A stretch of DNA of 64,000 nucleotides from Nocardia abscessus (GTDB taxonomy: Bacteria; Actinomycetota; Actinomycetes; Mycobacteriales; Mycobacteriaceae). The stretch is taken from contig NZ_JADLQO010000008.1 in NCBI RefSeq assembly GCF_015477775.1, forward strand, positions 124,001 through 188,000. Reading direction: 5' to 3'. The notes beneath the pieces were generated by a model, which saw only the letters and a list, made by a program, of their open reading frames with translations, made no database searches and had not been told where the DNA came from. The number at the start of each line of letters is the position of its first letter. The stretch's first letter is position 1. This document shows, in pieces, positions 1 through 8,333 of this stretch. Position numbers and translations under genes: made by a program.

Positions 1-939
1 CAGCCGCAAACCCTGCTGGCGAAGATTCTGGCCGGGTTGTCCCTCGGGCCCGATACCAGCGATTTCGACATGGAGATCGCCCGCCGCGCCGCGCGGCAGC
101 GGATCGCAGGTTTCACGGCCTCCGTCGAGGCGGAGACCAAGCGCCGGGCCGCCGAACGGTTCGGCCGTGAGCGGGTGGCGAGCTACAGCGTCCCCCGTCA
201 GGCCGAAGAGGTCGACTTCCTGCGCGCGTCCCAGGCCGAACTCGCCGAGCTCAAACGCAGTGTCCAGCGGCTGGCCCGCATCTTGGCCTCGCGCTTGGCC
301 GCGCGACGCAGGCACGCCCGCCGCGGCGAGATCGACTTGCGCCGCACCCTGCGCAAGTCCATGTCGACCGGCGGGGTGCCGATCGATCTGGTGAACCGTA
401 AGCCGCGGCCCGGCCGTCCGGATCTGGTGCTGCTGTGCGACGTCTCCGGCTCGGTGGCCGGTTTCAGCAACTTCACGCTGCTGCTGGTGAGCGCGCTGCG
501 CGAGCAGTTCTCCCGGGTGCGGATCTTCGCATTCGTCGATCAGATCGACGAGGTGACCCGGTTCTTCGATCCGCACACCCAGCTCGAAGAGGCGATGACC
601 AGGATCTTCACCGAGGCCGACGTCGCGGGCCCGGACGGGCACTCCGACTACGGCCACGCGCTGGCCGGGTTCGCCAGGGACTACTCGGATGTCGTCACCA
701 GCCGCACTTCGCTGTTGATCCTCGGCGACGCTCGCACGAACTACCGAGACCCGCAACTGGCCACCCTCCGGTCGCTGGTCGGGGTCGCCAAGCACGCGCA
801 CTGGCTCAATCCGGAACGGCGCGACCAGTGGGGCTCCGGCGATTCCGCCGCGGACAAGTACCGCGATGTCATCGAAATGCACGAATGCCGCTCGGCGAAA
901 CAGCTCACCGCGGTGGTGTCCCGGCTGTTGCCGGTGTAG
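1..939 (+). CDS. VWA domain protein, CoxE-like (5' end outside window)
   Basis: The frame is open from base 1, so the gene starts upstream of the window; about 312 codons are visible. The first third is helical and rich in Arg and Glu. A von Willebrand factor A domain follows, with the metal-binding signature DVSGS at about bases 439-453 and a later D-G-H-S-D stretch that could complete the MIDAS site. CoxE-like VWA proteins normally pair with a MoxR-type AAA+ ATPase, which would lie upstream if present. Downstream come an HSP90-family ATPase and a TPR protein on the same strand, so this may be one chaperone-like or conflict-type module. The domain call is firm; the function is inferred. Confidence 0.85.
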   Translation, partial: QPQTLLAKILAGLSLGPDTSDFDMEIARRAARQRIAGFTASVEAETKRRAAERFGRERVASYSVPRQAEEVDFLRASQAELAELKRSVQRLARILASRLAARRRHARRGEIDLRRTLRKSMSTGGVPIDLVNRKPRPGRPDLVLLCDVSGSVAGFSNFTLLLVSALREQFSRVRIFAFVDQIDEVTRFFDPHTQLEEAMTRIFTEADVAGPDGHSDYGHALAGFARDYSDVVTSRTSLLILGDARTNYRDPQLATLRSLVGVAKHAHWLNPERRDQWGSGDSAADKYRDVIEMHECRSAKQLTAVVSRLLPV

Positions 940-947
940 GACCGAGC

Positions 948-1064
948 ATGGACGACGCCGCGCTGCTGAGCTACCGCCTGGCCAAGCCGGGCGCCTGGCA
1001 GGACGAGCCGTAAGAGGGCGACGCCGTCGTGCGCAAACTGCCGAAGTCCAAACGCCCCACCTGA
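948..1064 (+). pseudogene. Remnant of a YjbR/MmcQ-family gene
   Basis: From the ATG at 948 the frame reads MDDAALLSYRLAKPGAWQDEP, then TAA at 1011, then EGDAVVRK and a final stop at 1062. This matches the N-terminus of YjbR/MmcQ-like proteins (a start such as LxxYCLxxPGAxxDEPW, then EGD and a hydrophobic stretch). The TAA sits where tryptophan (TGG) is expected, and the rest of the roughly 115-residue protein is missing. I read it as a decayed fragment between the VWA and HSP90 genes. The family match is from memory. Confidence 0.55.
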
Positions 1065-1117
1065 CCGAAAGCCTTCGTTAAGGGAACCTTTGGCACGTGC
1101 CGACAAGATCGGCAGCC

Positions 1118-2968
1118 ATGGTGAACAGAACGCCGCGCGATCCGGCGGCGGCGCACAACAACTATTCGTTCCAGGTCGACCTGCGCGGGATAGTCGATCT
1201 GCTCTCGCACCACCTCTACTCGAGCCCGCGGGTCTACCTGCGCGAGCTGTTGCAGAATGCCGTCGACGCGGTCACCGCGCGCACCCTGTCGGAACCGGGG
1301 GCGCCCACCGCGATCCGGCTCACCGTAGACGGGTCCGGCCTGCGGCTCAGCGATCCCGGTGTCGGCTTGACCGAGGCCGACGTGCACCGGTTCCTCGCCA
1401 CCATCGGCCGTTCCGCCAAGCGCGACGACATCGAAGGCGCACGACGCGAGTTCCTCGGGCAGTTCGGGATCGGCCTGCTGGCTTGTTTCACCGTCGCCGA
1501 GACCATCCGGGTGGTCACCCGATCGGCCACCGACCCGACCGCACCGCCCGTCGAGTGGCTGGCCGCCGCCGACGGCACGTACTCGGTGCGCTCGCTCGAC
1601 CCGAGTGAACATCCCGAGCCGGGCACCACGGTGTGGCTCGCTCCGCGCGGGGGAGCGCAGGCATGGTTCCGGCCGCAGCGGGTGATCGATCTGGCGCGTG
1701 AGTTCGGGTCGCTGCTGCCCTACGAGGTGACGGTGGAGGCGGACGGCGTCGTGACGACGGTCACCGACGGCGTTCCGGTCTGGCGCCGGGCATATCCGAC
1801 GCAGGCCGAGCGCCGGATCGCCCTGCTCGACTACGGCCACCACACGCTGGGCTTCCCTCCACTCGATGTGATCGACCTGGACGCCGGTCCGGCCGGAGTA
1901 AGCGGCGTGGCGTATGTGCTGTCCCAACCGGGGAACCCGTCGGAGAGCAGTGCGCATCGGGTGTACCTGAAGGGGATGCTGCTGGGTGACGCGGTGCGCG
2001 GCGTGCTGCCGGAGTGGGCGTTCTTCGTGCGCTGTGTCATCGACACCGACACGCTGCGTCCCACCGCGTCGCGGGAGGGGCTCTACGAGGACGAGCGGCT
2101 CGCCGTGGTCCGGGAGGTGCTCGGCGACCGAATTCGCGACTGGCTCACGGAGATCGCCGCCGAACAGCCGCAGCGGCTGGCCGCGTTCCTGTCCGTGCAC
2201 GCGCTCGGGGTGAAGGCGATGGCCAGGCACTCCCTCGACCTGCTGCGGATCATGTTGCCGCACCTGCACTTCGAGACAACCGACGGACGGGTGCCGCTCA
2301 CCGAATTCGCTCGTAGTCATCGCATCGTGCGGCTGACCGCGACGGTCGAGGAGTTCCGTCAGGTGGCCGCGACCGCCGCCGCCCAGGGGATCGGCGTCGT
2401 GAACGGCGGCTACGCCTACGACCGCGAGCTGGTCGCGCAACTGCCCAGGCTGCTGCCGGGCGTCGAGGTGGTGGAACTGGACGCCGACGCGATCACCGCG
2501 GCGCTCGACCCGGTCGACCCGGGCGAGGAATTGGCGCTGGCCCCGGTGCTCGGGGTGGCGCGCACCGCGCTCGACCCGCTGTCCTGCGATGTGATCCTGC
2601 GCGCCTTCCACCCGGTCTCGGTGCCAGCGCTCTACCTCGACGGCCGCGCCACACGCAACGAACGCGCCAGGGCGCAGACCGCCGAGGGCGCCGACGAGCT
2701 GTGGACCGAGATCCTCGGCGCGTTGGCGGTCGCCACGCCGCGCGCCCAGCTGGTGCTCAACCACCACAGCCCGATCGTGCGCAGACTGGCCCGCATCGGC
2801 GATCCGGGCTTGCTGAAGACGGCCGTGGAATCGCTGTACGGGCAAGCCCTGCTGATGACGCATCGGCCGCTGAGCGCGGCCGACACGGCACTGCTCAACC
2901 GTGCCTTCGGCGAATTCCTCGGCTGGGCCACGCAACGCGCCGCGGGCCGCGGCGAAGAGACGGAGTGA
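1118..2968 (+). CDS. HSP90-family ATPase (actinobacterial HtpG-like)
   Basis: This is a 616-residue GHKL-type ATPase. Visible nucleotide-binding motifs are ELLQNAVDA (Glu43, Asn47), DPGVGL (79-84) and the lid loop GQFGIG (114-119). The middle domain carries the conserved region around TLRPTASREGLYED. Length is close to bacterial HtpG (about 620), but the sequence resembles the separate actinobacterial 'HSP90 family protein' group rather than classical HtpG. ATG 1118 is chosen because the family conservation begins just after it; an in-frame start at 1097 would add seven residues. It overlaps the TPR gene by four bases (GTGA), so the two are translationally coupled and probably act as chaperone plus substrate or partner scaffold. 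Confidence 0.88.
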   Translation: MVNRTPRDPAAAHNNYSFQVDLRGIVDLLSHHLYSSPRVYLRELLQNAVDAVTARTLSEPGAPTAIRLTVDGSGLRLSDPGVGLTEADVHRFLATIGRSAKRDDIEGARREFLGQFGIGLLACFTVAETIRVVTRSATDPTAPPVEWLAAADGTYSVRSLDPSEHPEPGTTVWLAPRGGAQAWFRPQRVIDLAREFGSLLPYEVTVEADGVVTTVTDGVPVWRRAYPTQAERRIALLDYGHHTLGFPPLDVIDLDAGPAGVSGVAYVLSQPGNPSESSAHRVYLKGMLLGDAVRGVLPEWAFFVRCVIDTDTLRPTASREGLYEDERLAVVREVLGDRIRDWLTEIAAEQPQRLAAFLSVHALGVKAMARHSLDLLRIMLPHLHFETTDGRVPLTEFARSHRIVRLTATVEEFRQVAATAAAQGIGVVNGGYAYDRELVAQLPRLLPGVEVVELDADAITAALDPVDPGEELALAPVLGVARTALDPLSCDVILRAFHPVSVPALYLDGRATRNERARAQTAEGADELWTEILGALAVATPRAQLVLNHHSPIVRRLARIGDPGLLKTAVESLYGQALLMTHRPLSAADTALLNRAFGEFLGWATQRAAGRGEETE

Positions 2969-5016
2969 ACGTGGACGCCACCGCGATCGGCGCGACGCTG
3001 ACGCAGGTCTGCGCGCTGCCGCACGGCCGGACCCGGACCGAGCGATTGGAGAGCCTGGCCGCCGCGGCGAAGGCGGGGTCGGATCGCGCGCTCGAAGGCA
3101 GGGTGCTGCTGGAACTGGCACGGTCCTACACCAGCGCGGGCGAACGCGACCTGGTCCCCGTCGCCTACGGCAGGTTGCTGCGCATCTACGACGATCACCC
3201 CGCCGAACTGGGCGCGATGACGTATTTGGTGCACTGGTACCTGAAATGGATGACCTGGGGGATGATCGACAACCCGTCGATCCCACTGTCCACGATCGAC
3301 CGCTGGTTCGGCGAGCTGGAGAGCCGGTATCGGCAGCGCGGCTACAGTCCGCGCCCGGTGCTGGCGCTGCGCTCCGAACTCGCCCGCAAGACCGGTGACA
3401 CCGCGGCCGCCGCCACCTGGCTGGAGGCGGCGATGGCCGCCGCGCGCGACCGCATGTCCGACTGCGAGGCCTGTGAGCGCAGCGAGTGGGGCGTGACGAG
3501 CGTCTACCTGGGCGACGACGAAGCCGGGCTGGCGCACTGGCGACCCGTACTCGACGGCGAGCGCACCTGCGCCGAAGAACCACACCGCGTGCTGGCCGAG
3601 GCGTTGCTTCCGCTGGTGCGCACCGGTCGCGTCGCGGCCGCTCGCGGTGCGCACCTGACCGGGTACCCCTTGGTCCGGCACACCGAGGACCTGCGTCCGT
3701 CGGTGGCGCTGCACGTGGAATTCTGCGCGCTGACCGGTAACGAGGCGCGCGGGCTGGAGATCCTCGCCGAACACGCGAGCTGGCTGGCCGATTCCGCCGC
3801 CGACGCGGGCGCGCGGCTCGCGTTCGTGACCGGCGTGTGCGTGCTGCTGCGCAGGTTGGTCACCCTGCGGCTGGGCGACCTCCCCTTGGCGGACGGGACG
3901 GTGGAATCGGTGCGTGCGCAGCTGGAGATCGAGATCGGCGCGCTGTGCGCGCGCTACGACGCCCGCAACGGCAACAACGCGGTGAGCCTGCGCACCGCCG
4001 CCCGGCTCGCGGCCGCGCCGCTGCTGGACCGATTGCCGCTCGGCGTCCGCAGCGCGTTGCCCCGCGCCGGGGGCGGGCCGGTGGCGGACGAAAGCACGCT
4101 GTCTCGGTCGGGCAGCGATCCGGTGGCTGACGACAGGACGCTACTCCGCGTCGGCAGGGACCCGGATGCCGGTTCAGCGGTCGACGACTTCTCCGGCGAC
4201 CGGGCCGCGGAGGTGCGCAGGTTGTCCGAACTCGGCGCCGCCCGACTCGCCGATACACCCGAGGAGGCGGAAGCGTATCTGCGCGAAGCGCTGGCGCTCG
4301 GCAGGCCGGTGCTGACCGGCGAGGAGGCAGCCCGGCTGGGCGCGCAGCTGGTCATCGCCGTGGCCGGTCAGCCGGACCGCGAGCTCGATCTGGCCGACGC
4401 CGCGGTGCGCGCCGCCGCACGCTGGGAAGGACTGTCCGAGCCGGACGCGCTGCACCACACCGTCGTCGCCGCGCGCGCGTTCCACCGCGCCGAGCGGCAC
4501 GGCGAGGCGGTCGCCCTGTTCGAACAGGCGCTGGTCAGCGGGGCTCTCCCGTATCCGTCCGGCGAACTGGCGGCTGTGCGTGCGCAGTTCGGCCGATCGC
4601 TGCTCGCGCTGGACCGCCACCACGAGGCCGCGCACCAGTTCCTCGAAGGGGCGCGGCTGGTCGAGCACGTCCCGGAGCGGACCGATCTGCACGCCGACCT
4701 CGCGTGGTCGGCCGCCACCGCGCTCGAGTACTGCGGGCAGGACCAGGAGGCGGTGGCGGCCTATCACCGGGCGGCCGAGCTGTCGGCCCGGCTGGGCGAG
4801 GTGGCGGCGCGGGCGCGCTGCCTGCGGTCGGCTGCCTGGCTCCAGGTGTCCGGTGGAGCCGATCCGGGGCGCTGGCTCCCGTCGATGCGGGCGCTGACCG
4901 CGGAACTGGCCGCGCTGGCCGACCGGTCGGCCGAGGCGGCCGAGGAACTCACGCACACCCGCGATCAGCTGGCCCGAATGCTGGAGATCGGCGGCGTCAC
5001 GGAGACCAGCGCCTGA
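2965..5016 (+). CDS. Tetratricopeptide-repeat protein coupled to HSP90 gene
   Basis: This is a 683-residue, Ala/Leu/Arg-rich helical protein with several TPR-like helix pairs, clearest in the C-terminal third around bases 4250-4900. A low-complexity linker near bases 4075-4190 holds two imperfect repeats (GPVADESTL and DPVADDRTL) that break the helical pattern. GTG 2965 overlaps the HSP90 stop; GTG 2971 is also possible and has GGAG six bases upstream. TPR domains often bind chaperone C-termini, so a physical partnership with the preceding HSP90 protein is a reasonable inference. Nothing in the sequence names a client. Confidence 0.75.
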   Translation: MNVDATAIGATLTQVCALPHGRTRTERLESLAAAAKAGSDRALEGRVLLELARSYTSAGERDLVPVAYGRLLRIYDDHPAELGAMTYLVHWYLKWMTWGMIDNPSIPLSTIDRWFGELESRYRQRGYSPRPVLALRSELARKTGDTAAAATWLEAAMAAARDRMSDCEACERSEWGVTSVYLGDDEAGLAHWRPVLDGERTCAEEPHRVLAEALLPLVRTGRVAAARGAHLTGYPLVRHTEDLRPSVALHVEFCALTGNEARGLEILAEHASWLADSAADAGARLAFVTGVCVLLRRLVTLRLGDLPLADGTVESVRAQLEIEIGALCARYDARNGNNAVSLRTAARLAAAPLLDRLPLGVRSALPRAGGGPVADESTLSRSGSDPVADDRTLLRVGRDPDAGSAVDDFSGDRAAEVRRLSELGAARLADTPEEAEAYLREALALGRPVLTGEEAARLGAQLVIAVAGQPDRELDLADAAVRAAARWEGLSEPDALHHTVVAARAFHRAERHGEAVALFEQALVSGALPYPSGELAAVRAQFGRSLLALDRHHEAAHQFLEGARLVEHVPERTDLHADLAWSAATALEYCGQDQEAVAAYHRAAELSARLGEVAARARCLRSAAWLQVSGGADPGRWLPSMRALTAELAALADRSAEAAEELTHTRDQLARMLEIGGVTETSA

Positions 5017-5032
5017 ACGGGGCTGCTGGAGT

Positions 5033-5062
5033 GCGGGCGGGCGTCACCAGTTCGGCGCCCGC
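5033..5062 (+). terminator. GC-rich hairpin after the TPR gene
   Basis: GCGGGCG (5033-5039) pairs with CGCCCGC (5056-5062) across a 16-base loop, just after the TPR stop and before nadD. There is no T-run, so termination is only a suggestion. Confidence 0.35.
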
Positions 5063-5113
5063 CTCGCTTACCGGCCCGTGCGGGCCGCACGCCACCCGTT
5101 AAGCTCGGCAGTC

Positions 5114-5755
5114 ATGCACGAGAGAGGTCGGCGCGGCCGCAAGCTCGGGGTGATGGGCGGCACGTTCGACCCCATCCACCATGGGCACCTGGTCGCCGCC
5201 AGCGAGGTCGCCCACCGGTTCGACCTGGACGAAGTGATCTTCGTCCCTACCGGACAGCCGTGGCAGAAATCGCACGAGCAGGTCAGCCCGGCCGAGGATC
5301 GGTACCTGATGACCGTCATCGCGACCGCGTCCAACCCCCGGTTCTCGGTGAGCCGCGCGGACATCGACCGCGGCAAGGTCACCTACACCGTCGACACCCT
5401 GCGGGAGATGCGATCGCAGTATCCCGGCGCCGAGCTGTACTTCATCACCGGTGCGGACGCATTGGCCAACATCCTGACATGGCAGGATTGGGCGGAACTG
5501 TTCGAACTGGCGAAGTTCGTCGGGGTGAGCCGTCCGGGGTACGAGCTGAACACCGATCATCTCGAGGAGCATCTGCGGGATCTTCCGTCCGATGCGGTGA
5601 CCATGATCGAGATCCCGGCACTGGCGATCTCGTCGAGCGAATGCCGTCGCCGCGCCGCCGAGAACCGGCCGGTGTGGTACCTCGTCCCCGACGGCGTGGT
5701 GCAGTACATATCGAAGCGGCACCTGTATGTGCCCGGAGCAGCGGAAGGTAGCTGA
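5114..5755 (+). CDS. nadD: Nicotinate-nucleotide adenylyltransferase
   Basis: NadD transfers AMP from ATP to nicotinate mononucleotide, giving deamido-NAD in NAD biosynthesis. The 213-residue protein starts with the nucleotidyltransferase signature GGTFDPIHHGH (HxGH motif) and ends with the ISSSECRRR motif typical of NadD. The ATG at 5114 is preceded by TAAGCT (5100-5105) and eight bases, consistent with a leaderless transcript. rsfS and gpgP follow closely, the same order as in M. tuberculosis. Confidence 0.95.
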   Translation: MHERGRRGRKLGVMGGTFDPIHHGHLVAASEVAHRFDLDEVIFVPTGQPWQKSHEQVSPAEDRYLMTVIATASNPRFSVSRADIDRGKVTYTVDTLREMRSQYPGAELYFITGADALANILTWQDWAELFELAKFVGVSRPGYELNTDHLEEHLRDLPSDAVTMIEIPALAISSSECRRRAAENRPVWYLVPDGVVQYISKRHLYVPGAAEGS

Positions 5756-5783
5756 GCGTGAGCGAGCGCAGCGAGGTGCGGGT

Positions 5784-6197
5784 ATGACCGCGTCGGTCGA
5801 GTCGGTGGAGATCGCGCAGGTGGCCGCGCTGGCCGCCGACGAGAAGCTGGCATCCGACGTGGTTGTGCTCGACGTGTCCGAGCAGCTGGTGATCACCGAC
5901 TGCTTCGTGATCGCGTCCGCGCCCAACGAACGTCAGGTCAACGCCATAGTCGACAACGTCGAGGAGAAGCTGCGCGCTGCCGGGCACAAGCCGGTCCGGC
6001 GCGAGGGCACCCGCGAAGGCCGCTGGGCGCTGCTGGACTACGTCGACGTGGTCGTGCACATCCAGCACAACGACGAGCGCAATTTCTATGCGCTGGAACG
6101 GTTGTGGAAGGACTGTCCCGTCGTGCCGGTCGAAGGCATCACCGGGGCCGCGCCACAAACGCGCGCCGCCGCGACGGAGGACGAGGCGCGATCGTGA
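5784..6197 (+). CDS. rsfS: Ribosomal silencing factor RsfS
   Basis: RsfS binds ribosomal protein uL14 and blocks 30S/50S joining when nutrients are low. The 137-residue protein has the family core: VVLDVSEQLVITDCFVIAS, then the RREGTREGRWALLDYVDVVVH region. It starts 28 bases after nadD; the spacer contains a GAGCGAGCGCAGCGAG motif that is common in actinobacterial spacers. Its stop overlaps the next start (GTGA), so it is coupled to gpgP. Full length for the family. Confidence 0.93.
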   Translation: MTASVESVEIAQVAALAADEKLASDVVVLDVSEQLVITDCFVIASAPNERQVNAIVDNVEEKLRAAGHKPVRREGTREGRWALLDYVDVVVHIQHNDERNFYALERLWKDCPVVPVEGITGAAPQTRAAATEDEARS

Positions 6198-6853
6198 GCA
6201 GACACGCCGGCGTGCGCACCCTGATCTTGTTGCGCCACGGGCAAACCGAGTGGAACGCAACCGACCGTATGCAAGGCCAGATCGACACCGATCTCACCGA
6301 ACTCGGTCGCAGACAGGCCAAAGAGGCCGCCCGCGAGCTGGTTTCGCGCAACGCCATCGCCATCCACTCCTCGGACCTGCGCCGGGCCTTCGACACCGCG
6401 ACGGCTCTGGCCGAGCACACCGGGCTCGCCGTCGTCCCCGACGTCAGGTTGCGGGAGACCAACCTCGGCGACTGGGAGGGACTGACGCATCTGGAGGTCG
6501 ACGCCGACTACCCGGGTGCGCGGATGGCGTGGCGGCTGGACGCGAACTACACCCCGCCCAACGGCGAGAGCAAACTCGAGGTCGGTGCGCGGTCGCTGCC
6601 GGTGGTGCAGGAGTTGCTGGTCGGGCGGCAGGACTGGCCCGGCCGGACTATCATCCTGGTGGCGCACGGCGGGCTGATCGCCGCCCTCACGGCCGCGCTG
6701 CTCGACCTGCCGCCGCAGAACTGGCCCATCCTCGGAGGACTGGCCAACACCAGCTGGGTGCAGCTCAGCAGTCACGGCCCGAGCATCGAACAGCCCGGCT
6801 GGCGTCTGGATGTGTGGAACGCAGCGGCGAAGGTAGCACCGGATGTCCTCTGA
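6194..6853 (+). CDS. gpgP: Histidine phosphatase, probable glucosyl-3-phosphoglycerate phosphatase
   Basis: This is a 219-residue phosphoglycerate-mutase-fold phosphatase. The phosphohistidine motif LLRHGQTEWN is at residues 9-18, a second Arg/Glu pair lies in RLRETNLGDWEG, and the late catalytic His is in LVAHGG. In mycobacteria the gene between rsfS and octT is GpgP, which dephosphorylates glucosyl-3-phosphoglycerate in methylglucose lipopolysaccharide (MGLP) synthesis; the same context here supports that role. Start GTG 6194 overlaps rsfS, and the end overlaps octT by 11 bases. The fold is certain; the substrate is inferred from synteny. Confidence 0.87.
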   Translation: MSRHAGVRTLILLRHGQTEWNATDRMQGQIDTDLTELGRRQAKEAARELVSRNAIAIHSSDLRRAFDTATALAEHTGLAVVPDVRLRETNLGDWEGLTHLEVDADYPGARMAWRLDANYTPPNGESKLEVGARSLPVVQELLVGRQDWPGRTIILVAHGGLIAALTAALLDLPPQNWPILGGLANTSWVQLSSHGPSIEQPGWRLDVWNAAAKVAPDVL

Positions 6854-8330
6854 AGAGCCGATCAGATCGGTCCCGGACGAACTGTTCCGTAAGGTGTCGG
6901 CGAAAGCCGAGCGGCAGTTGCCGGACGCGTTGTTCGGCGGCCCGCCACCGGCTCCCCGCGAACCCGAGGCCGAGCCCGAGGCATCCTCGAGAGCGGTCGC
7001 GGAATCCGGCGGGTCGTCCGACCCGGCCGAGGAATCCGACGCGGAGGACGACGGATCCGCCGAGGTCGCCGCGGACATCGCCACCGAGGCGGAGCCGCAG
7101 GTCCACGTCGGCGGCGACACCCCGTCGGTCGACACCGCGAACGACGCCCCGGAACCGATCGCCGAGTCGGCAGCAGCGCTCGACGAATCGGTTGCTACGG
7201 CGGCGGACGGGTCCGCGGTAGTGCTCGATGAATCGGCTGTGTCGGACGGGTCCGCGGTGGATGAATCGTTCGCTACGGCGGACGAGTTCGCAGCAGCGCT
7301 CGACGAATCGGTTGCCACGGTGGCGGACGGGTCCGCGGTAGTGCTCGATGAATCGGCTGTGGCCCACGGGTCCGCGGTGGATGAATCGTTCGCTACGGCG
7401 GACGAGTTCGCAGCAGCGCCTGACGTATCGGTTGCTTCGGCGGCGGACGGGCCTTCGGCCGACGCGATCGGCGCATCGCCCGTGCTGACCGACGCGGTAG
7501 TAGAGCCCGCCACAGTGACGACTGGCCCCCTCGAGTCCGGAGAAGCCGAACTCGCCGGAGCCGAGTCGGCCCCTGCCGCTGCGGAATCCGTGGTGGGCGA
7601 CGAACCCGTCGAAAGGGGGGAAGCCGTGCGCCCGGTGCTGCTGGTGATCGCCGACTCCCTCTCGTATTTCGGGCCCAAGGGCGGACTGCCCGCCGACCAT
7701 CCGCGAATCTGGCCGAATCTGGTGGCCGCCGAACTGGATTGGGATGTCGAGCTGGTCGCACGGATCGGCTGGACCTGCCGCGACGCCTACTGGGCGCTGA
7801 TCGGCGATCCCCGGGTGTGGGCGGCGGTGCCGCGCGCGGGTGCGGTGGTCTTCGCCGTCGGCGGCATGGACACGCTGCCCTCGCCGCTGCCGACCGCGCT
7901 GCGCGAACTGATCCGCTATGTCCGCCCGCCCGTCCTGCGCCGCGCTGTCCGCGGCACCTACAACTGGCTGCAGCCGAAGCTGTCCAAACTCGGCAGGCCC
8001 GTGGCCCTTCCGCCCAAGGTGAGCGTCGACTACCTGGAACAGTCCCGCACCGCGCTGGCGCAGCTGCGCCCCGAGCTGCCCGTTGTCGCGGTGCTGCCGT
8101 CGGTGCACAACTGCGATGCCTACGGTCGGGTGCACTCCGGGCGTCCGCGGGCGGTCGAGGCATTGCGCGCCTGGTCGGGGCGGACCTCGGTGCCGCTGGT
8201 CGACCTGGGTGAAGCGGTGCGCGACAACATCTTCTCCGGCGAGGCGAACCCGGACGGCATCCACTGGGGCTGGGACGGCCACACGGCGGTGGCCAACGCG
8301 ATGGTCAAGACCCTGCAGGAGGTTCGGTAG
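6843..8330 (+). CDS. octT: Diglucosylglycerate octanoyltransferase (OctT-like) with repetitive N-terminal extension
   Basis: The C-terminal 235 residues match the SGNH-fold protein in the octT position of mycobacteria (Rv2418c), which octanoylates diglucosylglycerate early in MGLP synthesis. Visible motifs are the nucleophile block VLLVIADSLSYFG and the late DGIHWGWDGH (Asp/His of the triad). The first 261 residues are acidic, Ala/Ser/Asp-rich and contain tandem 40-residue repeats; the mycobacterial protein, about 247 residues, lacks them. An in-frame GTG at 7626, five bases after AAAGGGGGG, would give a protein of family length. The true product may therefore be the short form, the long form or both. 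ATG 6843 overlaps gpgP. Confidence 0.75.
   Translation: MSSEEPIRSVPDELFRKVSAKAERQLPDALFGGPPPAPREPEAEPEASSRAVAESGGSSDPAEESDAEDDGSAEVAADIATEAEPQVHVGGDTPSVDTANDAPEPIAESAAALDESVATAADGSAVVLDESAVSDGSAVDESFATADEFAAALDESVATVADGSAVVLDESAVAHGSAVDESFATADEFAAAPDVSVASAADGPSADAIGASPVLTDAVVEPATVTTGPLESGEAELAGAESAPAAAESVVGDEPVERGEAVRPVLLVIADSLSYFGPKGGLPADHPRIWPNLVAAELDWDVELVARIGWTCRDAYWALIGDPRVWAAVPRAGAVVFAVGGMDTLPSPLPTALRELIRYVRPPVLRRAVRGTYNWLQPKLSKLGRPVALPPKVSVDYLEQSRTALAQLRPELPVVAVLPSVHNCDAYGRVHSGRPRAVEALRAWSGRTSVPLVDLGEAVRDNIFSGEANPDGIHWGWDGHTAVANAMVKTLQEVR
7170..7449 (+). repeat. 120-bp tandem repeat in the octT N-terminal extension
   Basis: Two full copies start at 7170 and 7290, and a partial third starts at 7410. 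The unit is exactly 120 bp (40 codons), so the frame is kept. The encoded unit is rich in Asp, Glu, Ser, Ala and Val and repeats the blocks LDESV, DGSAVVLDESAV and FATADEF. The copies differ by only a few bases, which points to recent slippage or unequal exchange. Confidence 0.92.
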
Positions 8331-8333
8331 TCC

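Noticed and set aside
5757..5775. GTGAGCGAGCGCAGCGAG motif between nadD and rsfS
   Set aside because: This motif is scattered through many actinobacterial spacers; nothing here indicates a site-specific function.
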